The position numbers and the translations under genes were made by a program. Positions 7,201 to 9,122 of a stretch of DNA of 9,122 bases are shown in pieces (the first letter of the stretch is position 1; each line of letters starts with the position of its first letter). This DNA comes from an uncultured bacterium (GTDB taxonomy: Bacteria > Actinomycetota > UBA4738 > HRBIN12). The notes below the pieces were generated by a model, which worked only from the letters and a program-made list of their open reading frames with translations, ran no database searches and had not been told where the DNA came from. Location of the stretch: contig CALGFI010000237.1 in assembly GCA_937881155.1 (NCBI GenBank), positions 1 to 9,122 on the forward strand, read 5' to 3'.

Positions 7201-7870
7201 CTGGCCGCGGTCCGTTCTCCGCCTGTCCGCCGAGGAATCGCGCGATCTCGTCGAGCGGGCGCTGGGTTGCCGAAAGGCCGATCCGTTGTGGTGGCGCGTG
7301 TGTGATCTTCTCGAGTCGCTCCAGCGAGAGCGCCAGGTGCGCTCCACGCTTGGTCCCCGCGATCGAGTGGATCTCGTCGACGATGACCCATCGGACGCTC
7401 CGCAGCACCTCGCGAGCGCGAGATGTGAGCATCAGATACAGCGACTCCGGCGTGGTGATGAGCACGTCAGGCGGCCTCGTCGAGATGCGCCGGCGATCGT
7501 TCGCCGGGGTGTCGCCGGTGCGGATCGCGACGTGCGGCGTGTGGATCCGGACGCCGAGCCGTTCCGCAGCGAGACCGATCCCGGTGAGCGGTGCCCGGAG
7601 GTTCTTCTCGACATCGACCGCGAGCGCTCGGAGCGGCGAGACGTACAGCACGCGGCAGCGGTCCGCGGGCGACGGCGGTGGCTCGGTGGTCAGCCGGTCG
7701 AGCGCCCACAGGAACGCAGCGAGCGTCTTGCCTGATCCTGTGGGAGCCAGGATCAGCGTGTGCGCGTCTTCCGAGATCGCCGGCCAGCCGAGCTCCTGCG
7801 CCGGCGTCGGTGCGGCGAACGTCGCGGAGAACCACGACGCGACGGGAGGGGAGAACCGCTCGAGCGCCAC
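4046..7870 (-). CDS. lhr: Lhr-type superfamily 2 ATP-dependent helicase (frameshifted before its C-terminus)
   Basis: Lhr proteins are 3'-to-5' single-strand DNA translocases that unwind DNA or RNA:DNA duplexes and act in DNA repair. From GTG 7870 the helicase motifs are complete: LAPTGSGKT Walker A (about 41-49), YVSPLRALAVDV (Ia), ITTPESLYL (Ib), VDEIHSI (II, 164-170), LSAT (III, 199-202), TIVFTNARRLAERL (IV), ATSSLELGIDMG (V) and LQRIGRAGHH (VI). The Lhr-specific winged-helix and beta-barrel region follows (GTIPDRGLFGVF), then the long C-terminal winged-helix half. In this frame homology stops after VTNDTLAPLRAF; the remaining 45-60 residues are Arg/Ala-rich and nonsensical, and the family sequence resumes in the next frame. 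Earlier in-frame GTGs exist at 7879 and 7891, but TACGGT 7 bases before 7870 favours that start. The open frame continues to 8131, but that part lies antisense to the divergent gene and is not Lhr-like. The C-terminal half of E. coli Lhr has been linked to uracil-DNA glycosylase activity. Confidence 0.95.
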   Translation of the reverse strand: MALERFSPPVASWFSATFAAPTPAQELGWPAISEDAHTLILAPTGSGKTLAAFLWALDRLTTEPPPSPADRCRVLYVSPLRALAVDVEKNLRAPLTGIGLAAERLGVRIHTPHVAIRTGDTPANDRRRISTRPPDVLITTPESLYLMLTSRAREVLRSVRWVIVDEIHSIAGTKRGAHLALSLERLEKITHAPPQRIGLSATQRPLDEIARFLGGQAENGPRPVTVVDAGIRKPMEVEVVVPIEDMASIGTVPDEPPPDPTQPPERISIWPSIHPRLLELVQGHRSTIVFTNARRLAERLASRLNELAGEELVAAHHGSIAREQRLDIEDRLKRGVLKGIVATSSLELGIDMGAVDLVVQVESPGSVARGLQRIGRAGHHVGEPSRGKVFPKYRGDLLEATVVVRRMLNGQIEETHYPRNPLDVLAQQIVAMCAMDEWTVDDLARVVRHAANFADLSDELLRNVLDLLSGRYPSDEFAELRPRIVWDRRSDVLRAREGAGRIAIASGGTIPDRGLFGVFTVDGRRVGELDEEMVYESRRGEVFLLGATAWRIEDITFERVVVSPAPGEPGKMPFWKGDKPGRPLELGRALGATTRELAAAPHRRAVERLRTEFALDELAAENLVAYLDEQREAAGAIPDDRTILVERFRDELGDYRVCLLSPFGAKVHAPWAMAIEARLEEAYGLEIQVLWSDDGIVIRLPESEERIPVEDLIVDPEDVEELVLRRLPATALFTSVFREAASRALLLPRRRPGQRTPLWQQRQRGKELLEVASRYPTFPILLEATRECLRDVFDLPALKEVLGDVRARRISVVPVDLERASPFAQSLVFAWIAVYMYEGDAPLAERRAAALALDRDLLRELLGAEDLRELIDPDALADLELELQHLAEGRRARNGDDVHDLLRRLGDLSIDEISLRSNDNPSGWIDGLEREGRAVRLHVAGEERFVAVEDAARYRDALGAALPVGVPAVFTEPVAAPLESLVARYARTHGPFHARDAAARLGATEERVRRALGQLESEGRVAFGEFRPGGLEREWVDVDVLRSLRRRSLASLRREVEPVDAATLARFLPRWHSVARPRTGPTALVDTIEQLQGAAIHASTLETDVLPSRAQGYRSSDLDALCASGELVWTGAGGVGADDGRVMLAFRDRLRLLAPPPPDERPSGDIHERLRAHLGTHGASFWPELLRASEEPDERAVLSALWDLVWAGEVTNDTLAPLRAFLGRGSKRSRARRAAGRRRQVVARRAAPRSRAVADRNGACPRDATARAARRADA
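4153..4182 (-). other. lhr: Frameshift site in lhr within an all-G/C tract
   Basis: Thirty consecutive G/C bases made of repeated CGG and CCGGC units. The minus-strand frame with codons ending at base numbers 3n+1 is Lhr-like until just before this tract, and the 3n frame is Lhr-like just after it (GRWSLV). Joining them needs one base skipped or two bases gained. The composition suits an assembly or polymerase indel. Confidence 0.8.
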
Positions 7871-7877
7871 GGCGGAC

Positions 7878-7883
7878 ACCGTA
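7878..7883 (-). promoter_or_regulatory. Candidate -10 hexamer TACGGT for lhr
   Basis: TACGGT on the minus strand matches TANNNT and ends 7 bases before GTG 7870, consistent with a leaderless transcript. No Shine-Dalgarno is visible before any of the GTG candidates. With 17-base spacing the -35 position would fall on CATCTC inside the inverted repeat at 7900-7917. Confidence 0.33.
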
Positions 7884-7899
7884 CCGCGCACAGCGGACA

Positions 7900-7917
7900 C
7901 GAGATGTCGGCATCTCG
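7900..7917. repeat. Perfect 7-bp inverted repeat in the divergent intergenic region
   Basis: CGAGATG (7900-7906), four spacer bases TCGG, then CATCTCG (7911-7917), an exact reverse complement. It lies between lhr and the beta-helix membrane protein gene, over the -35 region of the proposed lhr promoter and upstream of the proposed promoter of the other gene. An operator for a dimeric regulator fits the place; no regulator can be named. A terminator is unlikely because there is no T-run and no gene ends here. Confidence 0.45.
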
Positions 7918-7943
7918 GTGGGTCAGGATCGGTGAAACCCGCC

Positions 7944-7951
7944 GGTAGGAT
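7944..7951 (+). promoter_or_regulatory. GGTAGGAT: Shine-Dalgarno or -10 hexamer before GTG 7958
   Basis: AGGA (7947-7950) lies 7 bases before GTG 7958 and can serve as ribosome site, which supports this start. The overlapping TAGGAT (7946-7951) is also a good TANNNT -10 hexamer 6 bases before the start, which would make the message leaderless. The two readings exclude each other in practice; no clear -35 is seen to help choose. Confidence 0.4.
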
Positions 7952-7957
7952 GCCGCC

Positions 7958-8947
7958 GTGCCGCGCGCCCCGTACCTGCTCGCGTTCACCGTCACGGCGT
8001 TCGTGACGTTCGCTCCGGCGGCCACTGCACAGGAGACAGAGGAGCGGAGCGACTCCGGCGATCTCATCGTCCTGTCGGGCGAGGTGACGATCCGACGGGG
8101 AGACCAGGTCGGGGAGGTCATCGTGGCGCACGGCGCGGTCACCGTCTCCGGTGTGGTTCGAGGCGACGTCATCGTGATCGACGGCTCGATCGACGTCGGA
8201 GGCCAGGTGAGCGGCAACGTCGTTGCCGTAGACGGCTCGGTCACGCTCGGACCTGACGCGCAGGTCCTCGGCGACGTGATGGCGCGCGATCGCGTTCGCG
8301 CGGATCCCGAGGCACGCGTCGGCGGCACAGTTCGCGAGGGCGCGGCGTTCACGTTCCGAACGCCGATCGAGCTGTTCGGCCCGCTCGGGACGTGGCTCGC
8401 GGTCGCCTTCTCGACGCTCGTCCTCGGCGCTTTGTTGTTGCTCGTCGCGCCGGGAGGGGCGGAGACGGTCGCGCGGGTGGCGCGCGGCTCCCCCTGGGCC
8501 TCGGGCGGGATCGGCATCGCCGCGTTCATCCTGATTCCGGCGGTCGGTCTGCTCGCGCTCGTATCGCTCGTCGCGCTGCCGTTCGGCCTCGGGCTGCTCC
8601 TCGCGCTCGCGTTCCTGTGGTCAATCGGCGTCGCATGGACCGCGTTCGTGATCGGACGGGCGATCTGGAGTGTCCCGCGCTCGGGATGGCTCGCGTTGCT
8701 CATCGGGTGGGCGATCCTCGCGGCGGTGCTGGCGATCCCGATCGTCGGCGGTATCGCGTGGTTCGCAGCCGCGGTGTTCGGCCTCGGCACGATGACGTTG
8801 GCGGTGTGGCGCGCTCGCCGGACCGGTGGACGTCACCGGCCGGGTGGCAGGATCCCGCCGGAACGCGTCATCGAGGTTCCTGAGCGGCGCGAGCCGCAGC
8901 CCATGATCACGGAGCGAGCGATGGAGCAGGAAGGCACCGGCATATGA
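7958..8947 (+). CDS. Membrane protein with secreted bactofilin-like beta-helix domain
   Basis: The 329-residue product has four parts. Residues 1-24 are a signal peptide (PRAP, hydrophobic stretch, ATA|Q cleavage site). Residues 36-124 form about five rungs of 17-19 residues (VIVAHGAVTVSGVVRGD, VIVIDGSIDVGGQVSGN, VVAVDGSVTLGPDAQ and so on), the repeating pattern of bactofilin/polymer-forming beta-helices. Residues 144-284 hold four or five hydrophobic helices (about 144-164, 184-207, 208-232, 243-262, 264-284). The last 45 residues are polar and Arg/Pro-rich, predicted cytoplasmic by the positive-inside rule. Classic bactofilins are cytosolic filament formers without signal peptides, so here the beta-helix should face outward, perhaps toward the cell wall. 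The start GTG 7958 is set by the signal peptide and by AGGA 7 bases upstream. The stop overlaps the next start (ATGA), so the two are translationally coupled. The exact role is unknown. Confidence 0.85.
   Translation: MPRAPYLLAFTVTAFVTFAPAATAQETEERSDSGDLIVLSGEVTIRRGDQVGEVIVAHGAVTVSGVVRGDVIVIDGSIDVGGQVSGNVVAVDGSVTLGPDAQVLGDVMARDRVRADPEARVGGTVREGAAFTFRTPIELFGPLGTWLAVAFSTLVLGALLLLVAPGGAETVARVARGSPWASGGIGIAAFILIPAVGLLALVSLVALPFGLGLLLALAFLWSIGVAWTAFVIGRAIWSVPRSGWLALLIGWAILAAVLAIPIVGGIAWFAAAVFGLGTMTLAVWRARRTGGRHRPGGRIPPERVIEVPERREPQPMITERAMEQEGTGI
8928..8934 (+). promoter_or_regulatory. Ribosome binding site AGGAAGG for the CNB-domain gene
   Basis: AGGAAGG lies inside the end of the preceding coding region, 9 bases before ATG 8944. 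It is the strongest Shine-Dalgarno of any annotated gene start in the window and fixes the start of the overlapping downstream gene. Confidence 0.7.
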
Positions 8948-9122
8948 GCGACGAGCTCGTCGGCCGGCTCCGCGAGATCCCGTTGTTCTCGGAGATCGAC
9001 GACGAGCATCTTCGTCGCGTCGCCGAGGTGGCGACGCCGTTCGAGGTCGGGTCCGGATTCGTGCTGATCGAACACGGACAGCCGGGGTCCGGCATGTTCG
9101 TCCTGATCGATGGGACGATCGA
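8944..9122 (+). CDS. Cyclic-nucleotide-binding (Crp/Fnr-type) domain protein; 3' partial
   Basis: The 59 visible residues from ATG 8944 begin with the helix and first strands of a cNMP-binding domain: LREIPLFSEIDDEHLRRVAE (9-28), then the beta-roll opening TPFEVGSGFVLIEHGQPG (32-49) and MFVLIDGTI (52-60 region), matching the usual LF...L.......F..G..I...G..G..MF.I..G pattern. The phosphate-binding cassette, which would show whether a nucleotide can bind, lies beyond the right edge. So does any helix-turn-helix or other output domain, and therefore transcription factor, kinase subunit or transporter-linked sensor all remain possible. The start overlaps the stop of the beta-helix membrane protein gene by 4 bases and has its own ribosome site, indicating coupled expression and probably a shared function. 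Confidence 0.88.
   Translation, partial: MSDELVGRLREIPLFSEIDDEHLRRVAEVATPFEVGSGFVLIEHGQPGSGMFVLIDGTI

Noticed and set aside
5174..7735. Two 400-residue plus-strand open frames antisense to lhr
   Set aside because: Both mirror conserved helicase codons, have skewed Arg/Glu/Asp composition and no domain pattern.
7871..8131. Upstream extension of the lhr open frame by 87 residues
   Set aside because: It runs antisense through the signal peptide and beta-helix of the divergent gene, has no Lhr similarity, and family homology begins right after GTG 7870.
7753..8790. Minus-strand open frame opposite the beta-helix membrane protein gene
   Set aside because: Low-complexity Ser/Thr/Ala/Pro/Arg product, explained as the complement of the coding strand of a signal-peptide membrane protein.
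1..9122. CRISPR array, tRNA, insertion sequence, prophage or toxin-antitoxin genes
   Set aside because: No regularly spaced direct repeats, transposase or integrase motifs, or tRNA-like cloverleaf sequence were seen on either strand.

Overview
The window is GC-rich and almost entirely coding, with the codon habits and TANNNT-type start regions common in Actinomycetota. No rRNA or other phylogenetic marker is present, so the phylum call is an inference and nothing finer is supported. I see no tRNA, rRNA, CRISPR array, insertion sequence or prophage gene. There is no gene-free stretch longer than 90 bases.

Layout. (1) Bases 1-1130, plus strand: the 3' end of a heavy-metal P-type (P1B) ATPase whose last membrane segments run directly into a C-terminal hemerythrin-like domain; the gene starts outside the window. 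(2) Bases 1136-1822, minus strand: a short soluble histidine kinase with no sensor, convergent with the ATPase gene across a 5-base gap. (3) Bases 1893-3494, minus strand: a cytoplasmic, YwrD-like member of the gamma-glutamyltransferase (Ntn-hydrolase) family. (4) Bases 3514-7870, minus strand: a large Lhr-type superfamily 2 helicase, split into two frames by a frameshift inside a 30-base all-G/C tract at 4153-4182. (5) Bases 7871-7957: a divergent intergenic region with a perfect 7-bp inverted repeat and possible promoters for both sides. (6) Bases 7958-8947, plus strand: a secreted bactofilin-like beta-helix joined to a multi-span membrane anchor. Its stop overlaps by 4 bases the start of (7), a cyclic-nucleotide-binding-domain protein cut by the right edge.

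How the genes fit together. lhr, the transferase gene and the kinase gene share a strand and follow one another closely (19-base and 70-base gaps), but their functions do not form an obvious pathway. The beta-helix membrane protein and the CNB protein are translationally coupled and probably act together. Four starts (7958, 7870, 3494, 1822) each have a TANNNT hexamer 6-8 bases upstream, as expected for leaderless transcripts.

Most noteworthy are the metal-pump/hemerythrin fusion, the lhr frameshift, the membrane beta-helix/CNB pair and the non-canonical active-site surroundings of the transferase-family protein. None amounts to a demonstrably new system from sequence alone.
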